Assembly (NCBI GenBank): GCA_922989275.2 | Contig: OV277862.1 | Location: forward strand, 19,263,543 to 19,327,542 | DNA from: Gari tellinella | Taxonomy: Eukaryota > Mollusca > Bivalvia > Cardiida > Psammobiidae | Length of the DNA stretch: 64,000 nucleotides | Reading direction: 5' to 3' | In this document: one piece after another, positions 48,103 through 60,800 of the stretch | How positions within the stretch are numbered: the first letter of the stretch is position 1 | Layout of the letters: every line of letters begins with the position of its first letter | The notes under the pieces: generated by a model | Seen by the model: only the letters and a program-made list of their open reading frames with translations | Database searches by the model: none | What the model was told of the DNA's origin: nothing | Made by a program: the position numbers and the translations under genes

Positions 48103-51053
48103 TGTTTTATCCCAAAGGGGAATCTTTTAAACTCACATTCAATTAGTTCCCATAATAGTGGGGACAACAGTTCCTTTTTAAACTCACTATATGTTAACAA
48201 AGAATCAAATATAGGTGTTATATACACAAACGCAGATGTCCTTAGTAAAACAAAAATGATTGAACTTAAACAAGAAATCGCCTCTAACAATCCACATGAC
48301 ATTGCTATAACAGAAGTGTATCCAAAACACACAAATTTTGATATAATACTAGAACCATACTACATTGAAGAGTACGACATGTTTTCATCAACCAAAGAAA
48401 ATGGAAGAGGAACATTTTTATACATCAGAAAAGACTTAAATGCCTATGAAATAAAATCCAACATACAATTACAGGAATCCGTTTGGTGTGATATAAGATT
48501 GAAAAACAGTGATAGATTGTTACTGGGATGTGTGTATCGCAGTCCCAATTGTGATATGCAAAGTGTAAATATGTTAATACAGAATATGAAAAGTATGTAT
48601 TCAAGGAAATCTTCACATGTGTTAGTACTAGGAGATTTCAACTTCCCAGAAATAAATTGGAAAGAAGAGACATCTTCAAAAGGCGAAAATCATGCTAGTA
48701 CCATATTTTTAGAAGGTATAAAAGACATGTATTTATACCAACATGTAAATATAGCCACACGATACAGAGAGAAGCAAAGACCTTCAACATTGGATCTTAT
48801 TTTCACAAACGAAGAGATTATGATAAACAACATAGAATCTACACCTGGTTTAGGTAAAAGTGATCATGTCATACTAATATTCAAATTCAACTGCTATATA
48901 GAATTCCAAGAAAATAATACCAATAAATTTATATATTCTAAAGGAGATTACTTAAGTATGACACAAGAGATAGAAAACTTCAACTGGCTAGATGATCTAC
49001 AGAAGGATGTCCAGAGCTATTGGAATAATTTCACTGAAATAATAATAAAATCAGCAGAAAACAACATACCAAAGTGTAAAGTGGATGCTTCTAAGCACAG
49101 AAATCCTTATGTAGACCGCCAAGCAGTAAAAGCAATTAAAGACAAAAAAAGGAAGTGGATAAAATACCAGCACAACAGAAATCACATATCTTTTAATAAC
49201 TATAAATTAGCAAGGAATAATGTTAATTATGAACTAAGAAGATCAAGATACCAATTCGAGGAAAAAGTGGCAATGAACAGTAAATCAAACAGCAAAGGGT
49301 TTTGGAAGTTTATAAGGAGAAATACGAAAACCTCTATATCCACTAGTCCCCTGGAAAAAAAGAACGGGAAAATGACTGAGACAGACCAAGAGATAGCTGA
49401 AACACTTAACAATCATTTCATAAGTGTCTTTACAAAAGAAGATTTACAAAATATACCTGATTTCTTCTATAACAAAGAAATTACAACCATACATACAACA
49501 GTTATTACAAATGAAATCATTTACAAAGAAATAAATAACATCAATCCATCAAAATCTGTAGAACCAGATCAAATACATCCCAAAATGTTAAAGGAATGTT
49601 CAGCAGCAATGCTTTATCCAATAAAGACAATTTTTAACAAGTCAATAATTGAAGGGAAACTACCGAAAGAATGGAAAGAAGCCAATGTGACGGCAATATT
49701 TAAAGCTGGTAACAGAAAAAAAGCAGAAAACTACAGACCAATTAGTATCACATCTATTTGCTGCAGAATACTGGAAAGAATAATAAGAAACAGTATAGTA
49801 CAACACTTAGAATCAAACAACATTATCTCGCAGCACCAACATGGTTTCAGAAAAGGTCGTTCCTGCACATCACAATTGTTAGAATGTATAGAGAATTGGT
49901 CTCAGTCAATAGATAAAGGCAAACAAGTGGACGTCATTTACCTGGATTTCAAGGCTGCCTTTGATAAAGTCCCACATCACAGGTTACTGAAAAAAGTATG
50001 GGGGTATGGAATCCATGGACACCTATATAGTTGGATAGAGAGTTTTCTGAGTAATAGGAGACAGAGAGTCTTAGTGAACGGGCAAAAGTCAGGGTGGGCA
50101 CCAGTCATGAGTGGTGTCCCACAGGGTATTGTTCTGGGTCCATTATTGTTTTTGATATACATAAATGATCTCCCAGAAGTAATCAATTGCGTAACAAGAC
50201 TATTTGCTGATGATACGAAGATATACAAAGAGCTGGGTGCACCTAGCGATACCATAGTGCTACAGGATAACATTTTCAATACATGTACATGGTCCAAAAA
50301 TGGCAATTATTATTTAACATAAACAAATGTAAGCATATGCGTATTGGAACATTAGGTAATGAGCAAGGTGAAAAATACTATATCAAAGATAGTAACAGTA
50401 TCATCCATGAAATTACAGAGGTTGAATCTGAGAAAGACCTAGGGGTCTATTTTGACCCAAAGCTTGCCTTTACTAAACACGTTTATGAAAAAATAAAAAC
50501 TGCAAATAGGAATCTTGGATTAATTTCAAGATCCTTTACATACATGTCAACCGATATGTTTATTGTTCTATATAAATCACTTGTTAGACCCCATTTAGAA
50601 TATGCTTCCACAGTTTGGTCTCCTCGATTCAAAAAGGACAAGACAGCCATAGAAAATGTACAGCGCAGAGCTACACGCATGGTTAAGAATATATCAAATC
50701 TAAGTTATCCTGAGAGACTAAGGAAGCTAGGTATACCCAGTCTTGAGTATAGAAGAACAAGGGCGGATCTATTGGAAACATACAAAATAATGAATGGACA
50801 CACGTCACACTTATGTAAAGATAGGCTCTTCCCTGGTCCCAAAGCCACCCATTTAAGAAATAATTCGAGAGCAATTTATAAACAGTGGTCACGTACCGAA
50901 ATATGTAGGTGCTCCTTTAGCCGGAGGGTTGTCGACCAATGGAATAAGTTACCTGAACAAATAGTTACGGCGCCTTCAATAAATTCATTCAAGAATAGGC
51001 TAAATAATAATTGGGTTGGGGGGCCAGATAGATTTAATCCAAACTGTCTAACC
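48103..51053 (+). CDS. CR1-like ORF2: APE endonuclease + reverse transcriptase, one frameshift
   Basis: The frame is open from 48103. The endonuclease shows YTNADVLSKTKMIEL near 48217, CVYRSPN, LVLGDFNFPEINW near 48625, TLDLIFTNEE and GKSDHVIL. The reverse transcriptase shows PKEWKEANVTAIFKAG, ENYRPISITSICCRILE, QHGFRKGRSC, IYLDFKAAFDKVPHHRLL, GVPQGIVLGPLLFLIYINDL and catalytic RLFADDTKIY near 50200. The thumb region continues in a second frame from about 50290 (WQLLFNINKCKHMRIG, then KDLGVYFDPKLAFTKHV and RPHLEYASTVWSP) to FKNRLNN near the end. The change of frame falls in a five-A run at about 50296-50300; one missing A explains it. There is no RNase H. Confidence 0.85.
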
Positions 51054-51424
51054 TAATAACATCCGAAAACCCAAGTGAAAGACTGTTAAGATAAAACACT
51101 GTACACATATGTGAGAATAGTGAGGACTCTGTGTCAGTGTCAGTGAAATGCAGAGAAATTTTTTCTCTTACTGTTCTTTTAACAAGTGATATTTTATCAG
51201 AAATAAGAATTGTATAGAATGTATAAGCAGCATAGCAACTTACTTCCGCTTAGTATTAATAAAAGTTACGCGCAAACTAAGACAAGATGTGTGGAAATAC
51301 AAGAAATCGTAACAGCTGTAAAAGCTAAACCAGACAGAAGAAATCACCAAGAAAACAGCCAAAGAAACCATGTGTTTATATGGGCAGGAGCCCATATCCG
51401 GCTGAAAACTATATGAACTATATG

Positions 51425-51640
51425 GGGATGTGATCTGATCGCACTGTCTCATGTGTTAGGGTGTCACAGGCTTTAACCGCATGGTAGCGATGTTTGACGA
51501 CGTAATTATAAGGTCTATCACGCTGGTACCGTTCCTCCTGGTTGGTTGGCCGTCATTGTGGATGCTCAGGTTGCTCTCTGTTAGCATATCCTCTATTATT
51601 TGGCCGGTTTCATCTGCTTTGATATTCCCCCATTCTTGAC
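51425..51640 (-). pseudogene. RNase H-type non-LTR element fragment, endonuclease part of split copy
   Basis: The minus strand reads EDMLTESNLSIHNDGQPTRR, then NGTSVIDLIITSSNIA and finally ETVRSDHIPI. These are the last part of an APE-type endonuclease, with the SDH catalytic motif. The reading stops where the CR1-like element begins and continues as TVYSDIS at 47214. The upstream end of this fragment lies about 70 bases before the CFAP263 promoter motifs. Confidence 0.7.
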
Positions 51641-51711
51641 TTTTACAAGTCTCCCTAAAAATTCGGGTACGAAAAGGCGAGGGTACGAAATGAACTCTTC
51701 AATGCCCGGAT

Positions 51712-51726
51712 GTTGTCTATAGCAAC
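51712..51726. promoter_or_regulatory. RFX X-box-like palindrome upstream of CFAP263
   Basis: GTTGTCTATAGCAAC fits two RFX half sites (GTTGYC and RGCAAC) with a 3-base spacer, ending 11 bases before the CFAP263 ATG. RFX factors drive ciliary genes in animals through X-boxes close to the start. AACAAACAA (51724-51732) overlaps it and resembles a forkhead (FOXJ1-type) site. Function is inferred from motif, position and gene identity. Confidence 0.65.
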
Positions 51727-51732
51727 AAACAA

Positions 51733-51745
51733 GCAAGATGGCGGA
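51733..51745 (+). promoter_or_regulatory. YY1-like motif over the start codon
   Basis: GCAAGATGGCGGA matches the AAGATGGCGGC-type YY1 element, which in many animal TATA-less promoters overlaps the 5' end or the initiator codon. The ATG inside is the proposed CFAP263 start. No TATA box is evident upstream. Confidence 0.5.
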
Positions 51746-51847
51746 CTCGGAGAGTGTTGACACTCACGATACTAGCAATGAAGCGGGAGAGGACCCGCTT
51801 CAAGATCTTACAGATGAACAGTTGTATCAGCTTGTGGATGATACCAT
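51738..51847 (+). CDS. CFAP263: CFAP263 exon 1 (coding part)
   Basis: ATG in YY1-like context opens 36 codons plus two bases, ending DLTDEQLYQLVDDT before a GTTAGT donor at 51848. The two spare bases AT plus the first base of exon 2 make an Ile codon, giving LVDDTIRANEVLGTET, which aligns with the vertebrate 'LVEELSYVNSALKTET' stretch. That phase and sequence fit is the reason for linking this short exon across 6.8 kb. Confidence 0.75.
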
Positions 51848-54800
51848 GTTAGTATATGTGAATATCCTATTGTCCTGATAAAATTAGCTCGATCAATGGA
51901 CATAGCCTGTATCGTGGAATGGTCCAGTTTCAAGTCTATGAAAACATTATTCATATCATGGAATGAGATATTTTCACTTTATCTTGCTCTTTCTTCCCTC
52001 GTACCATCAGATACTGCCAAGTCAACTAAAATCATGCCCCAGTCTAGATGCTTTTAAGAGTGTTCTGGGAGCGGTCAACTTCTAGTCTACTCATGATTTT
52101 TTTTTTACTTTTAGCTTTGCTCCTCTGTTCTTTTACTTGTCTAAATGATCTTTTATCTCATTCTTTTATTCTTTTACCTTTCACTTAATAGACTTATTCC
52201 ATCTATATCCCTGACAGCGCCTTCCGATGTGTACTGATGGTCAGGAAGTAACAAATTAGAAGTAATAGAATAGAAGTAATAGTCTAGAATAGTAGTAGAA
52301 GTATCCTAGCGTTACCAGTTTCGACGCCATTAAGCGATAAACTCGCCGTAATTTCTGACAGCTATAAAATGAATGTGATTTAAACTATGACTGAAGCTAA
52401 ATGTGCTTAATTAATGATAAAAACCGTGCAACTTTCAAGTTTAAATGCGCCAGTTGTTCAGAGCATCGCCGATTATAACATACCGAGGAAGCCGCCATAT
52501 TTGTTGGGAGTAACCTATTTCGACACCTCCGATTGGCTGACCTATATTAGAGTTATTTTTAGCTTTATAAATAAAGTTCATACTGTGCTTCATTGTGTAC
52601 GCTTATTTTCATACTGGGGAGTCAACATTATTTTTTTGGTATCAATTTTTGTTTCAGATTTGCCATGATTTTCGAACAATTAAAAATATAAATGAAGAAA
52701 AGGGTAAATGTCACTGGGCACTCATATTAAAAGAATGTTTGCAGATGACTGCTTATTATGCAGGAAAGTCAAATCACCCGAGGACTCTAGGATCCTTCAA
52801 GATGACCTTGACAATCTGCAGCAATGGGAGGATAACTGGCTGATGAACTTTAATGCAGACAAGTGTGAAGTCCTGAGAGTCACTAACAAACGGAAGCCAC
52901 TCATCTCAACCTATACCATTCATGGAATGCCACTTGCCTCAGTGAAAACAGCCAAATACTTAGGACTCAACATCAGTAAGAACTTGAGCTGGACACCCCA
53001 CATAGACGATGTAGCGAAGAAGGCGAACAACATAAATGCCTTTCTCCGACGCAACATCAGCACCTGTCCCAGCAATATCAAAGAACAGTGCTATAGGACC
53101 ATGGTGAGACCAGTTATGGAGTATGCCTGTGTTGTATGGGACCCCATAACACAGAAGGATACCAACAGGATAGAGATGGTCCAAAGAAGAGCTGCACGCT
53201 TTGTCTATGGTGACTACAGAACAACAAGCAGCGTAACATCTATGCTCCAACGCCTTCAGTGGGAAACACTGCAACAACGCAGACAACAGCTGAAGTTAAC
53301 CATGCTGTACAGAGTCATCTATGGACTAGTGGCAGTACCATCACAGCCATACCTGGTACCCAGGAATACCTTGACAGCAACCAGAGGTCACAACCTACGC
53401 TTCCTGGTCCCATACTCTCGAGTGCAGAACCATCAGCAGTCCTTCTTCCCTTCTACGATTCGCCTGTGGAACAACCTTCCAGACAGCGTTGCCACAGCCT
53501 CTACTCTGGAGGGGTTCAAGGAGCAACTGCACCACCTCCAACCAGCATTATACTGAGTACTCAGGGATGTGTTTAATTGTACATAAAAGACTTTTAAATT
53601 GTATCTATTTGGTTTTAAATGGCACGTTATCTGCTGGGCACGAGCACAAAGTCTGCGAAAATACTCCAGAGGAGGTGATGCAGAATATTGGAAGAAGAAG
53701 AAGGTGGTTTTGATTTGTGTCCCACTCTCGCTAAAACTCTCTAAACCCTAAAACGTGAATGTTGGGGAGTAGCTCATGTAATTAAAAATTAGCATTGGAT
53801 GTCTGAAATGAAAAAAAAACAACTTAGATACCTTTCTCATAAATTTATAGCGCATTTATGAGCCAATTAGTAATCACATGTAATCCGATCAGCATATTCT
53901 CACAAACTCTATATAGCGTACACCTTCTAAACATTGACCTCTTTTTCAATGGCGGGAAAATTGCTTGTCACGTGACTATCGCGTGAGAAGATAAATATGA
54001 ATGGGTGTTCCTGACAACTGAGCGTCGAAGTTTTCCGTGATCATTTAAATACAGAAAACGGCTTATAAACTTCCGTACTGGATTGCATTAGTGAAAATAC
54101 ATAAAAATGCATTGAGAAAGGTAAAACGGTTATATTTCTCACTTTTCATATCTGATTATTCACATGTTTGAAAAAGAGAGTAGTTTTTCGTGTTTACAAA
54201 CAATAGTCAGTGCGCATGCTACGTCACGGGGGTCGCTTAGGTCATATTGACTAGTAAACAAATATGGCGTCGAAATAGGTGAGCGTTAAAACGGGTGCGC
54301 GGACGATAATAAATAGAAATTGAAGTAATTTGTGTCAATTTATTTTAATAGCTTCCATATTCATCGCGGTCCCTGCAAATATTGTTGTTGTTGTTCTATG
54401 TTTCCGCCTTTGACTTATCGGAGTACAGTGACCCTGCTGTACTTTTTCCTAGGTTTTATGAAAAAAAAACCATGGAAAAAACCACGGAGTATTCGGACGG
54501 TCATATAACAAAAACCTTGGAAAAAAAGACGAGAAAACCTTAGAAAATACAAGACCTTGGTTTTTACATGGTTTGACAAAATACCTCGGAAAAGTTTACG
54601 AGGAATCCTTGTAAAATATTTTATTTCCAAGGTTTTCTCCTAAATACCACGGAAACAAAAATCCTCGGAAAAGTTTACGAGGAATCCTTGTAAAATATTT
54701 ACTCTGTTATTTCCGTGGTTTTTTCCTAAAAACCACGGAAATGTTAGAACCATTTTACGTGGTTTCGACAAAATACCATGGAAAAGTATACGAGGAATAG

Positions 54801-57800
54801 TTAACTACTAGTGGGTGGGGTACCACATGCTTTTGTTTGTATCATGTAAATATCCAAGATATATTATGATCATGATATAATTGTATTTATGTAAGTTATG
54901 TAACTTACCATGAATCTTTTGTCAGGAGTCTGAACTGGTTTGGAGTCTTTAATTTTTGCCACATTCACATTTTAAAGTATAGATAAACATACAACTTAAA
55001 TCTCTGACCTCTGATTGTTGTGAGCTGGTGTCCTGGGTGTGTATAATATTCACTGTTTTGTGAAACTTACAATTGTAGCAAATATTACGAGGTGCAAATT
55101 GTTTAAGTTATTATTTTCCAAGGATTTTCCGTGCTAAAAAATGGTTAAGTTCTTATATCCGAGATTGTTCCGTGTTTATTTTTGCCAAAGTCCAATTTTT
55201 CCGAGCTTTTGCCAAGGTTTTAAGAGTTTCCAAGGTTTTTTCTTGATATTTACGTGGTTTTTTTGTTCATAAGCATGCATAAACCTTGGAAATGTTGGAT
55301 GACTAACAAAAACCTTGGAAATTGTTACGAATAACCATGGAACTTTTAGAATTCCATGTAAATTCCACGTAAATTATTCATATTCCATGGAAATTTTACA
55401 CTGAACCTTGGAAAAAGTACAGCCGGGCGACAGATGTCCTTTGTAAATTGTAATATGGCGTCCTGGTTGACGGTTTGTTGCCAGCTTCATATATAATTAA
55501 CACATATACAATATTTTGCAATATACTGCAGAAAACTGCCATATAACTGGTTATAAATGGACTAGATATAATTTGGAATCTAGAAAGACCGGCTGCGTGG
55601 TTTAGTGGTAGAGCGTCCATTTGCAGTGCAGGTGGTTGTGGGTTCAATCCATGGCTGGGTCAAACCAAATTTAAGACTTTAAAATTGGTAGTAATGGCTT
55701 CCCTCCTTGGCGCTCAGGATTTTGGTTAGCATTACAACTGGTTCGTCGGGAAAGGATAAAGTGACCGGCCGTGTACAGTTCCAATATGGTGCACCTAAAA
55801 AGTGCCCCTGCTCGTAAAACCCGAAAGGGGTGCGTAGCAGTATATATATAGAGAGAAAATATCCGATTAAAAGTTTCACAGGTGAATGAGATAATCACGG
55901 TCTTCACTGTCATCAATTTCAGAACTTAATTGATATTGTATGTGGTCGACGTGTCAAGATGCGGTTATTATCTCATTACAATATTTATTACCATTAATAT
56001 TTTGCATCTATATATTTATTTCTAACTGATATGTACATATGTTGTTTGTTTGTATGATTGTACTCTTCAGTATTAATTGGAGGAAATAAAGAAACTAAAA
56101 TATGAATGATTAAGATTTGTTTAAAACTGATAAAAGGTTCACTCGATGTACGTGACTGGACACAGTTATTAAAAGTTCTCTTCCACTATTATAGCGGAAA
56201 GTATAATAAAAGTACTAACAGTTAATAAAATTTTATAACCCTCTTAAAATTCAGGAGGGGTGTATAGAGATATTTAATCTACCTTTTATTATTATTGGCA
56301 TCCTTCAGTCGAGACTATATGGATAAGTCACCTCGACTGTTGGGAGAATCTTTTCTAACTGTCTATTTTTATGCCCCCGGCATCGACAGATGCGGGAGCA
56401 TATAGTAATCGTCTTGTCCGTCCGTGCATCCGTCCGTCCTTCCGTCCGTAACAGGTTAAGTAGATTTTACCGTTTCGTCTAGCATCAACACCGCTTACTC
56501 AAATGCTTTGATACTTATACAGTGGTTGCCTTGGACCATTCCCTATCCACCAATATCACCCAACCTTGATTTTGACCTTGACCTTGACCTAATTTGGACT
56601 TAGAATATTTTGAATGGGCTATTTCTTGGTTAACTAGATTTTACCGTTTCGTCTAGCATCAACACTACTTACTACAATGCTTCTATACTTATACAGTCAT
56701 TGCCTTGGACCATTACCAACCCACCAGTAATACCCAAGCTCAATTTGACCTTGACCTTGACCTAATTTGGACTTAGAAAAGATTCAGAATATATTGTCAA
56801 GGATGCCACCGGGGGCATAAGCGTTTATTGAACGCAGTCTTGTTTCATATTTGAATTGTACAAAGATACTTTTGGTGACTAAATATATCCGGTTATCACA
56901 GTTATCAATGGTGGATTACATGTAAAATCGAATGAAGCCAATTAAACAATGCATTCATTTATTTGGTTCATATTCCAAAGTATTGTTAATCTCACAAGAA
57001 TGGTGCTTTTATTGCACATTTCAATTGAAAAATGCTTACCATGCATTGGGCACGCCATTACTTGTCATTGGCGTAGCTTCCTATTAGGCAAGTAGGCACG
57101 TGCCTACACTTTTTTTCAGAAGTCAAAAAAAATAAAAAAGGCTAAAAATGCAGAAAAAGCAATAAAATTGACATCTAAGGGGGGTTATAGGTGAACCCCA
57201 ATTATTTTTACATAGATTCATGTTAGTATTTTGCCATTATCAAACGCGGGAAAAGACCTCACTAGGCACCTAGAGACTATCTAGGAATAAAAATTTGCCG
57301 GGGGAGCATACCCCCGGACCCCCCTAAGAAGAAAGCGTACACTTATTAATTGGTCTAATCACTCCGTTGGCACGCATGTACAATTGTACATGTAGGTGCC
57401 TTATGCAAAACACACGCTACCGCGTACACACTGTCCTGATACATGCGACAATTCAAAAAGTAAAGAATTGCAATAAAATTAGAATAGGGTGGTGTTAGAG
57501 TCTAACTTAGAGATTAATGGAAGACAACCTGTCAACAATTACATTATAACAACCTGGAACAGAAAATTTATGTCATTTTCAGCCGAGTTTTTACATATAT
57601 TTATGGCAGAATTTTACCTGTCTTGGACGCGCAAAAACGCCCTCAGAACAAGCCAGAGGCTATCTAGGAATCAACCCTCCCCAATCCCCTCCTAGTAAGA
57701 GTGAGTTCATAATTTGGTATACATGTAGTTACTTTGGATTTCATGCAGGCCTGTAGTGTGCTCAATCAATTTGTCCCGAAAAGAAAGTTACATCCAAATC

Positions 57801-60800
57801 ATTTCAAGTAGCGAGTATGTTAATGAAAAAATTACGGTATCAGACCCTATGATATACTAATTGACGTGTGGTTGTTTTTTGGTGAATTTTTTCAAGAAAA
57901 TATGCAGACATATTCCTTTGCAAAAAATTAAAATTGCCTGTTGTTTGAAGCTTTTCATTTCATTAATTCTTCATATAAATGTCTCCCCAGACCCTCCTTA
58001 AATGCGTCTACAGTGTTGTAGAACTCAAAATTTTCCAGGGGGAGCATGCCCCCGGAACCCCCCTAGAAAACATATGCCTACACTTTCATTTCGGCCAAGA
58101 TACGCCCCTGCTTGTGTGTGCCTGACCCAGTCAGTAGTGTCAATGGCAGCCAATCCAGACTACTTAATATACAGTCATGAATATGTACCATGACAAATAT
58201 TTGTATGTTTTATGTCCTAACAGGTGTCAGCTTAAAGCACACTGAAAGTAAAGCAAAATGCACCTTAACCCCATTTCCCCATAATATACGCCTTTTTACG
58301 CCTATAATTTTTTCCTCCACTGAAGAAAATATTTCCCTTTTATACAGTCATGAATATGTATCATAAGAAATATTTTCTATATTCTAGCAGATAATAGCTT
58401 AAAGCAGGCTGAAAGTAAAGCAGAATGCGCCTTTAGGCGCATTCTGCTTTTACTTTCAACCTGCTTTAAGTGAGCATCTTTCTTTAAAATAAGAAATAGG
58501 CTATAGGATAATGGGTTAAGATAATTCTGCTTTAGTGCTTTACTTTAAATCTGTTTTTAGTAGTCATGTGCACCTGTAAAAACAAGAAACAGGCTATGTA
58601 AAATATTGTTTTTATTCTTTGATAGACGAGCCAATGAGGTGCTTGGAACCGAAACACAGATGTTTGAGAAGTATCTCAAACGAGTGGAGCCTAAAGATTT
58701 GGCTGGGATTTCTGGAGGAACGGGTGCTACACCTTCGCAATCAAATCAAGACCTCGTAAGAAGAGTTGATCGAAAAAGATCCAAGTCAAGAAGCAGTAAC
58801 ATCGACAAATCCCTGCGACTTACAGCAGAGCAGAAATGTGATATTGCCCAAAGAGAAATTGAAGAGCTAAGGGAAGAAATTGATAAATTGAAGGAAGACT
58901 CTGAGAAAGTGCTTGACACTTATAAGGTGAGTGAATAGAATAAAAACCAACTTAACCCATTACCCTATAGCCAGTTTCTAGTTGAAGATGTGTGATCACT
59001 TAAAGCAGAGTAAAGCAGAATGCACCCTAAGGCACATTCTGCTTTACTTTCAGGCTGCTTTAAGCTACCATCTGCTAGGATTTAGGAAAAATATTTCATG
59101 GTTCATATTTAAAACTGTATAAAGTGGAACAAATTTAAAGGAATAAAAAGGCGTATTTATGTGGTACAAAAGTAATGGGTTAACTTGAAAATACATGTGT
59201 AGAGTTAAATTGTTTAGAAAAAAATGTTTATTAGACAACAGTACTGTTTATTTCCAAGCACTGATTTTGACAATGGTGCTTTTAACAAGCATAATCATAG
59301 CAAAACACCAACTGTCTGAATAATCATATGATGTATTATCAAGTTTTTGCACCCCATCCAGTGGCCACTTGACTGTTTAAAATGACCATTTAAATCAGGT
59401 GCATTGTAGAATGAATACAATTGGGTAAAATCGACATTGCAGCTTAGGTCAGGTAATCATGGCTTTACTCTTTACCCCATAGTCTGTTTCTAATTTTGAA
59501 GAAGGGGGATCCCTCAAAGCAGGTTGAAAGGAAAACAGAATGCACCTGCAGGAGCATTCTGCTTTACTTTTAGCCTGCTTTCAGCTACCATCAGATGGCA
59601 GCCATCTGCAAGGATATAGAAAATATTTCTTATGGTGCACATAAATGACTGTAAATTGGAACTATTTTCTTCAGTGGAAGAATAAATTAAATGTGCTAAA
59701 AGATGTTTCTACGGGGTAAAGCGTTATACCAGATAACCACTATCACAGTGGTATAGTCATTGAGACTTACATCACTAAGCTCCTCACCGCTGTAAGTTTG
59801 AATCCCAGTAGGGTCGTTCGGATTTTTCATGTGGGGAAGCCTTCCAGCTGGCTTGCAGTAGGTGGGTGGTTCTACCCAGTTGCCGATTTGTGCCTGAAAC
59901 AGTGCATAAAGGGCTTCTGGGGTCTTCCTCCACCTGTAATTAGCTGAACGTTGCGATATGACTGAAATACTGTTAAAAGCGACGTAAAATCATAACAAAC
60001 AAACAGTATAGTGTTTGTAACATATCTTTTCAGGCCATTATGGAAGAAGCGGACTTGCGATTGGCAGAAACTAAGAAAGAGTCCTATGAGTTTGACAGAG
60101 ACATTATGAAAGGGGCTGTTAGTTCCAGCACCAATAAAGTAGTGGCTGAAAAAGTGGTGAGGTACTTTGAAGACAGACTACGATCACGAGTAAGTATGAC
60201 TACTGCCAGGGCTCCAGATAAGAGTGGATAAACTAACTGAACAAATCTAAAATTTTCTCATTTATCAGAGCTCCAGATAAGGGGAGTATTTCAAAAACTA
60301 AAATCTTTATTTCTGTAGAAACCCTATGGTGTGACTACTTATTAGAGTTATCCCTTCGAGACGATTCTAATGAATAGTCACACAATAGGATTTGGAATTG
60401 AAACAAGCCAGAAAATCTTGGATATGTTCGATTGACTCCCTCTTATCTGGAGCCCTGCACTTATTCAGCACCAAATCCTATGGTGTTACTACTCATTAGA
60501 ATCGTCTCGAACTCTAGGGTTTAATATTGAAATAATGATTTTAATTTTTGAAAAACTCCCATTATCTGGAGCCCTGATTATCATTTCTAAAACAATAACT
60601 TACAAATCTTCTTTTCTGAAACCAGCTGTCCAGTTTAAATGTCATCATGACCTGGTAACCATGGGCTTTCAGGTGTGTGGTTCAGGCCCTCTTGTTGATT
60701 ATGTTAACCAGATTTTATTGTACTTTTAGGACACACTGATCGAAAAGTTGCGATTGAAGAACTCAACCCTGAAAGTTCAAAAGAAGAAACTGCATCTCCA

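Larger units (their letters stand above)
47215..51420 (+). mobile_element. CR1-like non-LTR retrotransposon, ~4.2 kb, nested insertion
   Basis: Contains ORF1 and ORF2 in order, then a ~360-base 3' untranslated region ending in two tandem copies of AACTATATG (about 51406-51424). Short tandem 3' ends are usual for CR1 elements. The 5' end starts inside the ORF1 PHD-finger region, so it is slightly 5'-truncated. It sits inside an older minus-strand element whose reading resumes on the other side. No target duplication was identified with certainty. Confidence 0.8.
51848..58625 (+). other. CFAP263: CFAP263 intron 1 (6.8 kb)
   Basis: Bounded by GTTAGT and TTTTTATTCTTTGATAG. It contains a non-LTR fragment (52700-53710), a cluster of promoter-like motifs (53951-54280), a TIR element full of CCWWGG motifs (54436-55423), SINE, MITE and 'ATGCCCCCG' repeats. 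Confidence 0.7.

Noticed and set aside
54264..54278. ATGGCGTCGAAATAG as a coding first exon
   Set aside because: It encodes only three residues before a stop; at most part of a non-coding exon.
39545..55662. Functional tRNA genes at 39545-39634 and 55588-55662
   Set aside because: B boxes are good but acceptor stems pair poorly and both lie inside repeat bodies; treated as SINE or pseudogene heads.
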